64,000 nt of DNA from Myxococcales bacterium (lineage in GTDB: Bacteria > Myxococcota_A > Polyangia > Polyangiales > Polyangiaceae): assembly GCA_016720545.1 (NCBI GenBank), contig JADKKK010000002.1, forward strand, positions 248,001 through 312,000, given 5' to 3'. Shown one piece after another: positions 16,961 through 25,613 of this stretch (position 1 is the first letter of the stretch; each line of letters begins with the position of its first letter). A program made the position numbers and the translations under genes. The notes below the pieces were generated by a model. It was not told the DNA's origin and searched no databases. It worked only from the letters and a program-made list of their open reading frames with translations.

Positions 16961-17829
16961 GGCGCCGCGACGCTCGTCGAGGGCGCGCGCGCGGCGGGCT
17001 CGCTCACGTCTCGGAAGAGAGTCGCGATGAGCTCGGCGGTCGGCGCCACGGGGGGCGGGGCGCCGCGGTGGAGCCAGGGCCAGTCGGGCCCCGAAGGCTC
17101 GCAGCCGTCGCCGAGCTCGCCGGGGAGGCAGGCCGTGCGTACGTGCACGTGATCGTCGTGCGGGCCCGAGCCGCGCGGCCGAAGCATCATCTTCATCGCC
17201 CGGTAGATGACCTCGGTCGGCTCGCCGCGCGCGCGCGCCCACGCTACGAGGAGCGCCTCGATGTTGCCATGAACGAAGAGCCACTGGATGTTCGCCTCGG
17301 GGTCCAGCACGAGCGCCTTCACGAGGGCCCACTGTCGCGGGACGTCGAGTCGAAAGTACTCTTTCTTGCCGGGGTCGAAGGCGAGACCGTCGGCCTCCAC
17401 GGGGAGGAAGCCCGGGCTGGGCGCGGGCGCGCCGTCGAGCGTGGTGAGGTAGAGCAAGAGATCCGCGTCGCGGCCCGTCCGGTGCGAGGCGTGCCCGGAG
17501 ATGCGCCCGCCGCGGGGCGCGGAGAGATCTCCGACGCACAGGACCGCGCCGGGGTGCTCCTCGGCGACCGCCTTGCCCGCGCGGGCGAGGGCGCGGGCGA
17601 GGCGAGGCACCGCGAAGTGGCGATCGTTTGACCGGAGCCACGCGATCCCCGGCGCGTCGCGAGGGAGCTCCTCGCCGCCGGTGAGCGTGCCCTTGTGCGG
17701 CAGGCCGATGCTCCCCCGTTGGTTCGGGGCGAGGGGCGTCGGGGTGGGAGTGCACCCGAGCGCGGCGCTCGCGAGGGCGACGGCCGTCGCGGCCACCGCG
17801 AGGGCGTGGCGCCCCCGGGCCGATCTCAC
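16957..17829 (-). CDS. mepA: Penicillin-insensitive murein endopeptidase (MepA/LAS metallopeptidase), lipoprotein
   Basis: A zinc endopeptidase that cleaves cross-links in peptidoglycan, here 290 residues with a lipobox (SAALGC), so anchored in the envelope. The family zinc-site motifs are intact: GHASHRTGRDADLLLY (about residues 112-127) and GPHDDHVHVR (about 224-233). The middle segment PGKKEYFRLDVPRQWALVKAL also fits MepA. GTG 17829 overlaps the stop of the plsB-like gene (GTGA) and has GGAG six bases upstream, so translation is coupled. Gene length is slightly above the usual E. coli size because of a Pro/Ala tail. Confidence 0.9.
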   Translation of the reverse strand: MRSARGRHALAVAATAVALASAALGCTPTPTPLAPNQRGSIGLPHKGTLTGGEELPRDAPGIAWLRSNDRHFAVPRLARALARAGKAVAEEHPGAVLCVGDLSAPRGGRISGHASHRTGRDADLLLYLTTLDGAPAPSPGFLPVEADGLAFDPGKKEYFRLDVPRQWALVKALVLDPEANIQWLFVHGNIEALLVAWARARGEPTEVIYRAMKMMLRPRGSGPHDDHVHVRTACLPGELGDGCEPSGPDWPWLHRGAPPPVAPTAELIATLFRDVSEPAARAPSTSVAAP

Positions 17830-20525
17830 TCGCTCTCCCTGGCGCGGCGGCGCGCGTCCGGCAAGAAGCCGAGCACCTTCCCCTCCACGGCGCCGAGGGC
17901 GCCCGGCGTGGCGAAGCTCTCGGCGAGGCGCAGCTTGCCGTCCTCGCGCGCGAGGTAGCCTTGCTCCACGAAGGCCGTGAACGCGTTGTCGAAGAGCGCG
18001 CGGCTCACGGCTTCCTTTCGCTGGATCTCGCCGCCGAGGAACATGCGATCGCCCACCGCGAGCGCCCGCTTCGCGAGGTCTTTGGCCGGCAGCGGGCCCT
18101 TCGCGAGCGCGCCGAGCGCCCGCGCCGCGATGCGGTAGCCCTCCACGAACTCGAGCAGAATCCCGGCGTAGAGCCGCGCGTCATCGCCGGCCGCGCCGTC
18201 GCCGACGGTGACGCCGCCGCGCGCGTCGTCGCGGAGCTCGCCGTCGCGGAGCATCGCGTCGAGCGTCTCCTCGAAGATGCGCTCGAAGGGTGCGTCGACG
18301 CGGAAGCTGAACTCGTGCTTGAAGAGCCTCGAGAGGGCCTGCACGCGCGTCGCGAGCGTCTCGCGGGTCGTGGGCGGGCCCTCCTGCGCGAGCAGCGCCG
18401 TGGCCACGAGCCCGCGGTCGACGAAGAAGTGCACGACCGCGTTCTTCGCCAGGTCGAGCGCGTGGCGTCGCTCGTCTCGCACGAGGTAGAAGGCGTCGGG
18501 GGAGGGGCCGGGCGCGCGCGCGCGCTCCTTGCCGAGCGGCTCCCCCGGGAGCCGGACCTCGAGGTGCCCGGCGCGAAAGAAGAGCTCGGTCGCTTCGGCG
18601 AGGCCCGCCCGGCGGACGGTGCGTCCGTCGACCGACACGCTCGGCGAGAAGCGCGCGCCGAAGCGCCGCAGGAGCTCGAACAGGCGCACGCACAGGGCGA
18701 GCAGGTCGGCGTCGGAGATGCCGCGGCGACCGTGGGAGAGCAGCGCCGTGGCCACGAGCGCGCCGGGCGTCACCGCGGTCACGCGGTTGATCTCGTTCAT
18801 CACGCGGTGCGCGAGGCGCGTGATGAGCGCGCGGCGGCGCGCGGGGGTCAGGGCGAGCTCCGCGCGTGCGCGCTCGGCGGGGGAGGCCGGGGGGCGAGCG
18901 GCGGTCGCCTCACGCGGGTGCTGGAGCTCGTCCTGCACGCCCTCGAGGGTGAGCGGCTCGCCGAACTGCACGTTGAGCCTCCCGTACCGGCCGACCAGCG
19001 TCTCGAGGGCGCGGAGCAGGCCCCGCACATCCTCTTTGCTCTTCTCGCCGCCGGTGAGCTCGCGCACGAGAGAGCGCTCCTCGACCACGCGCTCGTACCC
19101 GATGGAGATCGGGCAGAAGTACACCCTGCGGTGACCACCGAGCGCCGCCTCGACGACCATCGACAGGAGCCCGAGCTTCGGCGAGAGCAGCTTGCCCGTG
19201 CGCGAGCGCCCGCCCTCGAGGAAGACCTCCAGCGACACGCCGTCGAGGATGAGCCTCCGGATGTACGCGTCGACCACGGCTCCGTAGAGCCTGTCGCCCT
19301 TGAAGCTCCGGCGGATGAAGAACGCCCCGCCGCGCCGGAGCACGTCGCCGAGCGGGAAGAAGTTCAGGTTGTCGCCCGCGGCGATCACCGGCGCGGGCAT
19401 GCGAGCGTGGTAGAAGATGCGCGTGAGAATGATGTAGTCTACATGCGACTTGTGCGACGGCAGGAGGATGAGGGTGCCGTCCTTGGAGGCCTCCTTCAGC
19501 CGCGCGAGGCCCGGCTGGTCCACCTCGATCGCCGAGTACATCTTCGCGAGGGTCGCGTCGAACGCCGCGTCCATGACCTGGATCGCGTTCATGTCCTGGG
19601 CCGACTCGAGCTCCTCCACGAGGGCGAGCGCGCGGGCCTGCAGCGCGCGGCGCTCGCGCAGCCCCTCGCCGCCGAGCTCGACGATCGTGCGCTTCAGCTT
19701 CGGGCTGCGCGCGACCTCCGCGCGCACCCGATCGAGCGGCTTCTTGGACGGCCCCACGACCGCGCGGCGCTCGCGTTCGAGGCGACGGAGCAGGGCGTAC
19801 GTGAGGCGCCGCACGAGCACGTCGTCGGGCGCCTCCGGGCCCTGCTGCGCGAGGAACTGCCCGACGTCGAGCGGCTCGCCCGCTCGCAGCGTAACATGTC
19901 GAAAGTTAAGTAAAAATTGCGCGAGTGTCCGCAGCGTGCCCGGCCACTCGCGCGGCCCGAACAGGGCGTCGACGACGCCACGCTCCGACGAGTCGGGGTG
20001 CTTCGACCAGACGAACACCTGCGGCACGAGGAGGATGGGCGTCGCGCGCGCGCGCTGCGCCGCGAGCACGGTGTGGAGGTACACGTCGCCCTCCGCGCGG
20101 CCGCGCGAGGGCCGCGCGGCGAGCGAGCCGCGCGGGTGGAGGACGGCGTTCCCGGTCGCGGGCTCGAGGAGCGACGGCGGGCGCTTCAAGAAGAGCGCCG
20201 CCGAGGCCCCCTCCTCGAGCACCCGCGCGAGCTCCGCCGCGTACCAGGCTTCGTCACGCGGCAAGAGCTTCTGCCACATGGGGCCGCGCCCGGGATCGAG
20301 GACGCTGAGCCCGCGGTCGTTGGCGAAGCGCACGGGCGGGAGCCCGAGCTTGCGGGTGAGGTGCTCGAGCGCGAAGTAGTCGACGACCGACACGTTGCGC
20401 TGCACGTACACGACCGTGCCGCGCGCGTCGGCCTCGCGCACGCGGCGCTCCCAGGCCTCGTCCACGGTCATGCGCTCGAACGCGCGCGCGGCGAGCCGAT
20501 GGACGAGCCCGGCAGCGGGGGACAC
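17826..20525 (-). CDS. plsB: Glycerol-3-phosphate 1-O-acyltransferase, PlsB-like
   Basis: Transfers a fatty acyl group to sn-1 of glycerol 3-phosphate, the first step of phospholipid synthesis at the inner membrane. The 899-residue protein has the acyltransferase HX4D block LPSHKSHVDYIILTRIFYHA near residue 360, GGAFFIRRSFKGDRLYGAVV, FLEGGRSRTGKLLSPK near 435 and the CPISIGYE block, all matching PlsB. The long C-terminal region (about 550-899) is typical of large PlsB proteins. GTG 20525, two bases after the upstream stop, is chosen; ATG 20471 is an alternative. It is the middle gene of a tightly linked minus-strand run with the lipoprotein gene upstream and mepA downstream. Confidence 0.88.
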   Translation of the reverse strand: MSPAAGLVHRLAARAFERMTVDEAWERRVREADARGTVVYVQRNVSVVDYFALEHLTRKLGLPPVRFANDRGLSVLDPGRGPMWQKLLPRDEAWYAAELARVLEEGASAALFLKRPPSLLEPATGNAVLHPRGSLAARPSRGRAEGDVYLHTVLAAQRARATPILLVPQVFVWSKHPDSSERGVVDALFGPREWPGTLRTLAQFLLNFRHVTLRAGEPLDVGQFLAQQGPEAPDDVLVRRLTYALLRRLERERRAVVGPSKKPLDRVRAEVARSPKLKRTIVELGGEGLRERRALQARALALVEELESAQDMNAIQVMDAAFDATLAKMYSAIEVDQPGLARLKEASKDGTLILLPSHKSHVDYIILTRIFYHARMPAPVIAAGDNLNFFPLGDVLRRGGAFFIRRSFKGDRLYGAVVDAYIRRLILDGVSLEVFLEGGRSRTGKLLSPKLGLLSMVVEAALGGHRRVYFCPISIGYERVVEERSLVRELTGGEKSKEDVRGLLRALETLVGRYGRLNVQFGEPLTLEGVQDELQHPREATAARPPASPAERARAELALTPARRRALITRLAHRVMNEINRVTAVTPGALVATALLSHGRRGISDADLLALCVRLFELLRRFGARFSPSVSVDGRTVRRAGLAEATELFFRAGHLEVRLPGEPLGKERARAPGPSPDAFYLVRDERRHALDLAKNAVVHFFVDRGLVATALLAQEGPPTTRETLATRVQALSRLFKHEFSFRVDAPFERIFEETLDAMLRDGELRDDARGGVTVGDGAAGDDARLYAGILLEFVEGYRIAARALGALAKGPLPAKDLAKRALAVGDRMFLGGEIQRKEAVSRALFDNAFTAFVEQGYLAREDGKLRLAESFATPGALGAVEGKVLGFLPDARRRARESE

Positions 20526-20527
20526 GC

Positions 20528-21163
20528 TCAGCCGCCGAAGACCTTCTGGGCGATCGCGATGATGCGCTTCGAGGTGTCGGCGGTGAGCCCGGTCTGCGCG
20601 CCGTGCGGCCAGGCGAAGCCGTCGGCCTTGACCTGATTGCACGAGAGCGAGACGAGGACGTCGGCGGGCGGGCCGCCCGCGGCGCCGGCGAACGAGAAGC
20701 CGAACTCGGCGTAGAGGCAGTTGGCGGTGGCGTTGGAGAAGCTGCTCTTGCTGCCGAAGATGCCGAGGGCCTCCTCGCGCTGTGCTTTGTCGTTCAGCGC
20801 CGAGTAGCCAAGGATTCGGAAGCCGTGGAAGCGCTGGGTCTGGTCGGCCGCGGGCGCCGCCGCGCCGGGCGCGCCAGGGATGAGGCCGGGTGGAATCAGC
20901 CCCGGCGGCAGGAGAGACGCGCCGGCGGTGACCCACTGCTGAAGCTGGGGTGGGAGGCCCGGGATGGCCGCGCCCGCCGCGGCGCCCGCCTGGGGCGGGG
21001 GCTCGTAGTTCTGGAGGCGGTAGACCGTGATCTGCGAGCTCTTCATTTGGTCGAACGGGGGCGACAGGGTCGGCGCGCAGCCGGTCGCGAACGCGAGCGC
21101 TCCGACGAGAGCGGGGAGGAGCATCGACTGCAGCGAGACGGACCGGAAGCGCGATCGGATCAT
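20528..21163 (-). CDS. Predicted lipoprotein of unknown function
   Basis: A 211-residue protein from ATG 21163 (GAGGT eight bases upstream), with a signal ending in a lipobox (FATGCAP). After the signal comes SSQITVYRLQNYEPPP, then a Pro/Ala/Gly-rich linker containing PPGLIPPGLIPG, then a domain with three cysteines (NCLYAEFGFSF, LVSLSCNQV). I do not recognise the family. It ends two bases before the plsB-like start, so the two are probably in one operon. Confidence 0.72.
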   Translation of the reverse strand: MIRSRFRSVSLQSMLLPALVGALAFATGCAPTLSPPFDQMKSSQITVYRLQNYEPPPQAGAAAGAAIPGLPPQLQQWVTAGASLLPPGLIPPGLIPGAPGAAAPAADQTQRFHGFRILGYSALNDKAQREEALGIFGSKSSFSNATANCLYAEFGFSFAGAAGGPPADVLVSLSCNQVKADGFAWPHGAQTGLTADTSKRIIAIAQKVFGG

Positions 21164-21327
21164 GGGAAGGACCTCGTAAGAAGGAGCTGGAGACGAGAGC
21201 AAGGCGAGTAGGCCGAGCGCAAGCCGAGCCAGCGTACCAGAATCGCGGGCCCGTCGGCAGCTGCGAGCTGCGCGAGGTGCGCGCGCGCCGCGCGCCGCGG
21301 TAGAGTGGGGGTGGCGAGGTCCACCGA

Positions 21328-21753
21328 ATGTTTAAGGTAAAGAAGATTGATCATGTAGCGGTCTGCGTGGCCGACCTCGAGGGCGCCGCCGCCAAGTACC
21401 GCGAGGCGTTGGGTCTCGAGCCGCGCGAGCGCGAGGTGGTCGCCGCCCAGCAGACCGAGGCGTGGCTCCTGCCGCTGGGCGAGTCGAGCATCGAGCTCAT
21501 CAGCCCCCGGGGAAACGCGGGGCTCGAGAAATTCCTCGAGAAGCGCGGCCCGGGACTGCACCACATCGCCGTGGAGGTCGAGGGCATCGAGGGCGCGCTC
21601 GCGTTCCTCAAGGGCCTCGGGGTGCCGCTCCTCGACGAAGCGCCGCGAGCCGGCGCGCGCGGCCACAAAGTGGCGTTCCTGCACCCGCGGGCGACCGGCG
21701 GCGTGCTGGTCGAGCTCGTCGAGCCGTCGCACGAGGTCGAGCCCCCCGCCTGA
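21328..21753 (+). CDS. mce: Methylmalonyl-CoA epimerase (VOC superfamily)
   Basis: Interconverts (R)- and (S)-methylmalonyl-CoA in propionate and odd-chain metabolism. The 141-residue chain has two beta-alpha-beta-beta-beta VOC repeats. Metal ligands fit the family: His9 (KIDHVAV), Glu in ESSIELISP, His in GPGLHHIAVEV and Glu near the end (GVLVELVEP). GARGHKVAFLHP is also typical. A TAGAGT hexamer (21301-21306) lies 21 bp upstream and may be its -10. It faces away from the lipoprotein gene upstream, and the TPR/PEGA gene follows 119 bp downstream. Confidence 0.92.
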   Translation: MFKVKKIDHVAVCVADLEGAAAKYREALGLEPREREVVAAQQTEAWLLPLGESSIELISPRGNAGLEKFLEKRGPGLHHIAVEVEGIEGALAFLKGLGVPLLDEAPRAGARGHKVAFLHPRATGGVLVELVEPSHEVEPPA

Positions 21754-21860
21754 AACCGCCCGCCCGCCGGCGTCGCCCGTCGAATCCGAATGGAAGCGCG
21801 GCGACCATCCGTAGTAGCTTCCCCCGTCGGCGTCGCTCGTCGAGAGCGGCTCCGGCCCCC

Positions 21861-21866
21861 AGGAGG
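21861..21866 (+). promoter_or_regulatory. Consensus ribosome-binding site AGGAGG that fixes a TTG start
   Basis: A perfect AGGAGG six bases before TTG 21873 identifies TTG as the start of the TPR/PEGA protein. The following residues form a clean signal peptide, which supports the choice. Such strong sites are rare in this window. Confidence 0.8.
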
Positions 21867-21872
21867 ACCGAC

Positions 21873-22925
21873 TTGAACACGCTTCGCAATCGGCTGGTTT
21901 CTGCAGGACTGGTTCTCGTCACCGTGGCGACGGCGACGTCGCCCGCATACGCGGCGCCGCCCGGGGCCGGCAAGGGGGCCAAGCCTGCGCCGAAGGCCGC
22001 CACCACCACGCCCCAGGTCAAGCCGGTCGACGTGCGCGCCACCACCAAGGACGCCGACGCGAAATTCAAGGCCGGCCAGTACGCGGAGGCGCTCGCCCTC
22101 TACGAGACCGCCGATGGCGCCAAGCCTTCGCCCGAGCTCGCCTTCGCGATCGGCGAGTGCCAGGACAAGCTCCTCAAGCTCCGCGAAGCGGTGGTCGCCT
22201 ACGAGCGCTTCCTCGCGGCCGTCCCCGCGAAGATGAAGGACAAGGCCGAGGCCACCCAGAAGCGCGTGGCAGAGATCAAGGGCATGCCCGGCAAGGTCCA
22301 CCTCGACACCGACCCCGCCGGCGGAGCGGTCCTCGTCGACGGCAAGCCCTTCCAAGAGAAGAGCCCGACCGACCTCGACCTGCCGCCCGGCAAGCACACG
22401 GTGCGCGTGGAGCTCGAGGGCTACGAGCCGGTGGAGCGCGACGTGGAGGTGGCCTACGCCGCCAAGCAAGACCTCGCGGTGACGCTGGAGAAGAAGCCCG
22501 AGCCGCCGCCGCCGCCTCCTCCGCCCCCGCCCGTCGCCGTGGCGCCGAAGCCCGCGCCACCGCCACCGCCGCCGCCGCCGCCGCCGAGCAAGGTGCCTGC
22601 GTACGTCACCGGTGGCATCGCCGTCGCCGCGCTCGGCGTCGGCACGGGGTTCGGGATCGCCGCGCTCTCGAAGTCGAGCGACTTCAAGACCGCGCCCACG
22701 ACCAGCACCGCCGACAGCGGCGAGAACGCCGCGCTCGTCGCCGACATGTGCTTCGGCATCGCGATCACCTTCGGTGTGACCTCCGCCGTCCTCTTCCTCA
22801 CCAAGGACCCCCCGAAGGCCGCGGGCGTCGCCGCGGCGAAGCCCGCTCCGGCGCGCGTGTCCATCACCCCGACGCCCTACATCACGCCCCAAGGCGGCGG
22901 TGCAGGCGCGCTCATACGCTTCTGA
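21873..22925 (+). CDS. Secreted TPR/PEGA-domain protein with poly-proline linkers
   Basis: A 350-residue exported protein, TTG start. Signal peptide ends SPAYAAPP. Residues about 55-135 form TPR-like helices (DADAKFKAGQYAEALALYET, then SPELAFAIGECQDKLLKLRE). Residues about 145-205 form a PEGA domain (GKVHLDTDPAGGAVLVDGKP, then LPPGKHTVRVELEGYEP), a surface beta module common in myxobacteria. Two runs of ten prolines follow, then two hydrophobic helices near residues 245-310 that may anchor it. The poly-proline runs should need EF-P for translation. Function unknown; it resembles a cell-envelope scaffold or adhesion protein. Confidence 0.82.
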   Translation: MNTLRNRLVSAGLVLVTVATATSPAYAAPPGAGKGAKPAPKAATTTPQVKPVDVRATTKDADAKFKAGQYAEALALYETADGAKPSPELAFAIGECQDKLLKLREAVVAYERFLAAVPAKMKDKAEATQKRVAEIKGMPGKVHLDTDPAGGAVLVDGKPFQEKSPTDLDLPPGKHTVRVELEGYEPVERDVEVAYAAKQDLAVTLEKKPEPPPPPPPPPPVAVAPKPAPPPPPPPPPPSKVPAYVTGGIAVAALGVGTGFGIAALSKSSDFKTAPTTSTADSGENAALVADMCFGIAITFGVTSAVLFLTKDPPKAAGVAAAKPAPARVSITPTPYITPQGGGAGALIRF

Positions 22926-22960
22926 AACTCGCTTCCGAAAACGTGCCGAGGCCCCGCCCC

Positions 22961-23335
22961 ATGAAGACGCCTTCTCCGTTCTGCTCGCGTTCGTCCTCGC
23001 GCTCGTCCTCGCGCGCTGCCGTCGCCCCGCGCCGTCGTCGCGCGACATTGCTCGCGTTCACGCTCCTCGCGGTCGCCTCGGTCGCCGGGTGCGAGCTCAT
23101 CGTCGACTTCGACCGCACCAAGATCCCCGCCGACGTCGCCGACGTCGCGGTCGTGCCCGCCGACGCGAAGACCGACACCGCGCCGGTGGTGGACGCCGCG
23201 GTCGACGCCCCGGCCGACGCCCCGGTGGACGCCCCCGTCGACGCCCCGGTGGACTCGCCGGTCGACTCCCCGGTGGACTCGCCGGTGGATTCCGCGGCCG
23301 ACGGCGGCTCGAGCGACGCCAGCGACGCGGGCTAG
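22961..23335 (+). CDS. Small lipoprotein with Asp-Ala/Ser-Pro-Val repeat tail
   Basis: A 124-residue protein with a lipobox (ASVAGCELIVDFDR) and a tail built from VDAP and VDSP repeats (about residues 75-113), encoded by a 12-bp-type tandem repeat at about 23200-23295. The Ser/Arg-rich N terminus is unusually long, so the true start might be later. No catalytic domain is present; the tail looks like a spacer. The pilT-like gene begins 2 bp after its stop. Possibly a truncated member of the larger lipoproteins in this genome that share the CELIVDFD-like start. Confidence 0.55.
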   Translation: MKTPSPFCSRSSSRSSSRAAVAPRRRRATLLAFTLLAVASVAGCELIVDFDRTKIPADVADVAVVPADAKTDTAPVVDAAVDAPADAPVDAPVDAPVDSPVDSPVDSPVDSAADGGSSDASDAG

Positions 23336-23337
23336 CC

Positions 23338-24417
23338 GTGGCGGGGCAGCCGGGCGCCAGCGCGTACGGCAACGCAGCCTTCTTTGCCCAGCTCCTCGGC
23401 AAGGCGGTCGCCGCGAACGCGAGCGACATTCATCTGCGCGTCGGGGCGCCGCCGTCCGCGCGCATCCGTGGCGATCTGGTGGCGTTTCGCACCGATCCTT
23501 TGCGCGCGTCGGACACCGAAGCCATCGCGCGGCTCGTGCTGTCGGACCCCGCGAAGCTCGCGAAGCTCTCCGAGCTCCAGGAGCACGACACGGCGTACGT
23601 CGTGCCGAACGTGGGGCGATTCCGCGTGAACGTGTACCGCCAGCGCGGCACCCTCGCGATTGTCCTGCGCGCCATCGCCTCGACGATCCCGACGATGGAG
23701 TCGCTCGGGCTTCCCGCCACGTGCGTTCAGCTCGCGGAGAGGGGCCGCGGCCTCGTGCTCGTGGTCGGCGCCGCCGGCAACGGGAAGAGCTCCACCCTCG
23801 CGAGCATGATCGGTCACCTGAACGCCACGCAGCCGCTGCACATCGTGACCATCGAGGACCCCATCGAGTTCCTGCACGAGGATCGCAAGGCCAGCGTGAG
23901 CCAGCGCGAGGTGCAGATCGACACCGGCTCGTTCGCGGACGCGCTCCGGTCCGCCCTTCGGCAGGACCCCGACGTCATCCTCGTTGGCGAAATCCGTGAT
24001 GAGGTCACGATGGACGTCGCCCTTCAGGCCGCGGAGACTGGCCACCTCGTGATGTCGACGCTGCACACTCCCGACGTCACGCGCACGATGGGCCGCGCCG
24101 TGTCGCTCGCCCCACGCCGTGCCGGCGCGAGCGAGGACATGCGAGAGCGCCTCGCGTCTTGCCTGCAGGGCATCGTCGCGCAGCGCCTCCTGCCCTCGAA
24201 GAGCGGAGACGGGCTCGTGCTCCTCGCGGAGGTGCTCGTCGCGTCGGGCACCGTGCGCGAGGCGATCCGGCGCCCCGACAACAACCCGTCCCTCCGGGAG
24301 CTCATGGAAAAGGGCGCCCACCCCTACGGCATGCAGACGTTCGACATGCACGCGCGAGAGCTCGTGGCGTCGGGGCGCATTTCTCGGGAGGCCGCGAGCG
24401 AAGCCGCGGTGTTCTGA
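23338..24417 (+). CDS. Type IV pilus twitching-motility ATPase, PilT/PilU-like
   Basis: A 359-residue hexameric retraction-type ATPase. Visible elements: N-terminal ASDIHLRVGAPPSARIRGDL; Walker A GAAGNGKSST near residue 145; Asp box VTIEDPIEFLHEDRKASVSQ; Walker B PDVILVGEIRDEVTMDVAL near 210; His box AETGHLVMSTLHT near 232. The C-terminal segment where PilT has AIRNLIRE reads GTVREAIRRPDNNPSLREL, and MQTFDMHA follows. GTG 23338 starts 2 bp after the lipoprotein stop. No other pil genes are adjacent, so it may be a PilT/PilU paralogue rather than the main retraction motor. Confidence 0.88.
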   Translation: MAGQPGASAYGNAAFFAQLLGKAVAANASDIHLRVGAPPSARIRGDLVAFRTDPLRASDTEAIARLVLSDPAKLAKLSELQEHDTAYVVPNVGRFRVNVYRQRGTLAIVLRAIASTIPTMESLGLPATCVQLAERGRGLVLVVGAAGNGKSSTLASMIGHLNATQPLHIVTIEDPIEFLHEDRKASVSQREVQIDTGSFADALRSALRQDPDVILVGEIRDEVTMDVALQAAETGHLVMSTLHTPDVTRTMGRAVSLAPRRAGASEDMRERLASCLQGIVAQRLLPSKSGDGLVLLAEVLVASGTVREAIRRPDNNPSLRELMEKGAHPYGMQTFDMHARELVASGRISREAASEAAVF

Positions 24418-24424
24418 GCGCGCG

Positions 24425-25075
24425 CTACTCGTCCATCGTCTTGCAGTGCTCGGCGAATACGTGGCCGACGATCTTCCCCTCGACGAAGGTCGCCTCGAGG
24501 TCGAACGCCACGCGCTCCGGAGCGTCGCCCTCGATGGACACCACCGTGAGCTTGACCGCCGTCGCCTTGTCGAGCGGCTTGTCGGTGAGCACACTCTTGA
24601 AGTCGAACAAGGTCACCGCGACGCCGTCCGCCTGCGTGAGCGTCTTGCCCGCCGAGCCGATGGGGACGCCGCTGATCACCACCGTTCGATCCGGGGTCGG
24701 CGACGCTTGCGTAGGGCACTCGGGCCGCCCGCCGGCGTGGGCCTCCGTCGTGATGCCGCTCACCTTGCCGGCCTGCTTGTCCCACCCGAACTGAGCGCGT
24801 TCGAAGCGAGCCGTCTTCGCGCCGTACGTCGCGTCGAGGGAGAGCGTCGCGCATGGCCCCACGCAGCCCGCGTCGGGGACCGCCGCTTCAGGGGACGAGC
24901 CGTCGGGCGAGATCGCCGCGTCGATGGCGGGTGTCCCGGCGTCGATGGCGGGTGTCCCGGCGTCGGTCGCGGGGGTCGTTGAAGACGTACACGCCACGGC
25001 GAACGCCGTGACCAACAGAAGAATCGCCGCCGCACCGCTCGCCCGTCCGGTCGTCATGCCGACAGCGTACCTCAT
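24425..25075 (-). CDS. Predicted lipoprotein of unknown function
   Basis: A 216-residue protein with a lipobox (FAVACTSS) and a linker containing a GTPAIDA duplication encoded by a 21-bp direct repeat (about 24917-24958). The C-terminal 140 residues form one domain (LSLDATYGAKTARF, VVISGVPIGSAG, KLTVVSIEGDAPERVAFDLE) that looks like a beta sandwich. No family recognised. ATG 25075 overlaps the receiver-gene stop (ATGA), which favours it over ATG 25057. It converges with the pilT-like gene with only 7 bp between stops. Confidence 0.7.
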   Translation of the reverse strand: MRYAVGMTTGRASGAAAILLLVTAFAVACTSSTTPATDAGTPAIDAGTPAIDAAISPDGSSPEAAVPDAGCVGPCATLSLDATYGAKTARFERAQFGWDKQAGKVSGITTEAHAGGRPECPTQASPTPDRTVVISGVPIGSAGKTLTQADGVAVTLFDFKSVLTDKPLDKATAVKLTVVSIEGDAPERVAFDLEATFVEGKIVGHVFAEHCKTMDE

Positions 25076-25431
25076 CGGCCAGGGCCGCGGGGCTCGCTCG
25101 GGCCCGCGGCGTGGGCCACGATCCACGCGACCGCCTCGGCGAGCTGGTCGGGTTTTCGGAAGACGGGGCCGTGGCGGCGCGCCTCCGACGTGTCGCGCGA
25201 GGCCGTGAAGAACGCGACGGGCAGCGTCGGCGCGTGGCTTCGGAGGTGCTCGGCGAGCTCCACCCCCGAGCCGTCCCCGAGGTCGAGGTCGACCAGGGCG
25301 CACGCGAGGTTCGCCCGCAGCGCTCGTCCGGCCTCCACCGAGGCGACGTAGGTCGCGGCGATCCCTCGCTGCTCGAGCTCGCGCGAGAGCGTGAAGCGGG
25401 CGAGGGGGCAGTCGTCCGCGATGACGATCAT
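25072..25431 (-). CDS. Stand-alone response-regulator receiver domain
   Basis: A 119-residue CheY-like protein with no output domain. Conserved residues are in place: acidic pair D6-D7 (VIADDCP), phospho-acceptor Asp48 in ALVDLDLGDGSG (Gly where most have Pro), Thr76 in AFFTAS and Lys93 in VFRKPDQ. It would be phosphorylated by an unlinked histidine kinase. It overlaps the next lipoprotein gene by 4 nt. TAGGCT 6 nt before its ATG suggests a leaderless transcript. Confidence 0.87.
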   Translation of the reverse strand: MIVIADDCPLARFTLSRELEQRGIAATYVASVEAGRALRANLACALVDLDLGDGSGVELAEHLRSHAPTLPVAFFTASRDTSEARRHGPVFRKPDQLAEAVAWIVAHAAGPSEPRGPGR

Positions 25432-25437
25432 GCTCGG

Positions 25438-25443
25438 AGCCTA
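25438..25443 (-). promoter_or_regulatory. -10 element TAGGCT before the receiver gene
   Basis: On the minus strand TAGGCT is followed by 6 nt and then ATG 25431. No Shine-Dalgarno sequence is present. The same hexamer with similar spacing is found before 11521, 14451 and 28076. Confidence 0.35.
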
Positions 25444-25613
25444 GCGCACGCCGCCGCCGCGCCAAAAAAGCGCGCGTGCGTAGGCCCGCGCTTCATCCCG
25501 GTGCGCGCCCCCTCCGCCGCGTCGCTGCGGGCGCAGAAGCGCGGCGTCGCGGGCCTGGCACGGCGCGAGCAAGGGGGGGCCCGTCGACAAACGACGGAGC
25601 AGGAGAGAGAACC

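Noticed and set aside
23200..23295. Repeat array resembling a short CRISPR
   Set aside because: The repeats are in-frame Val-Asp-Ala/Ser-Pro codons without unique spacers, inside a lipoprotein gene.
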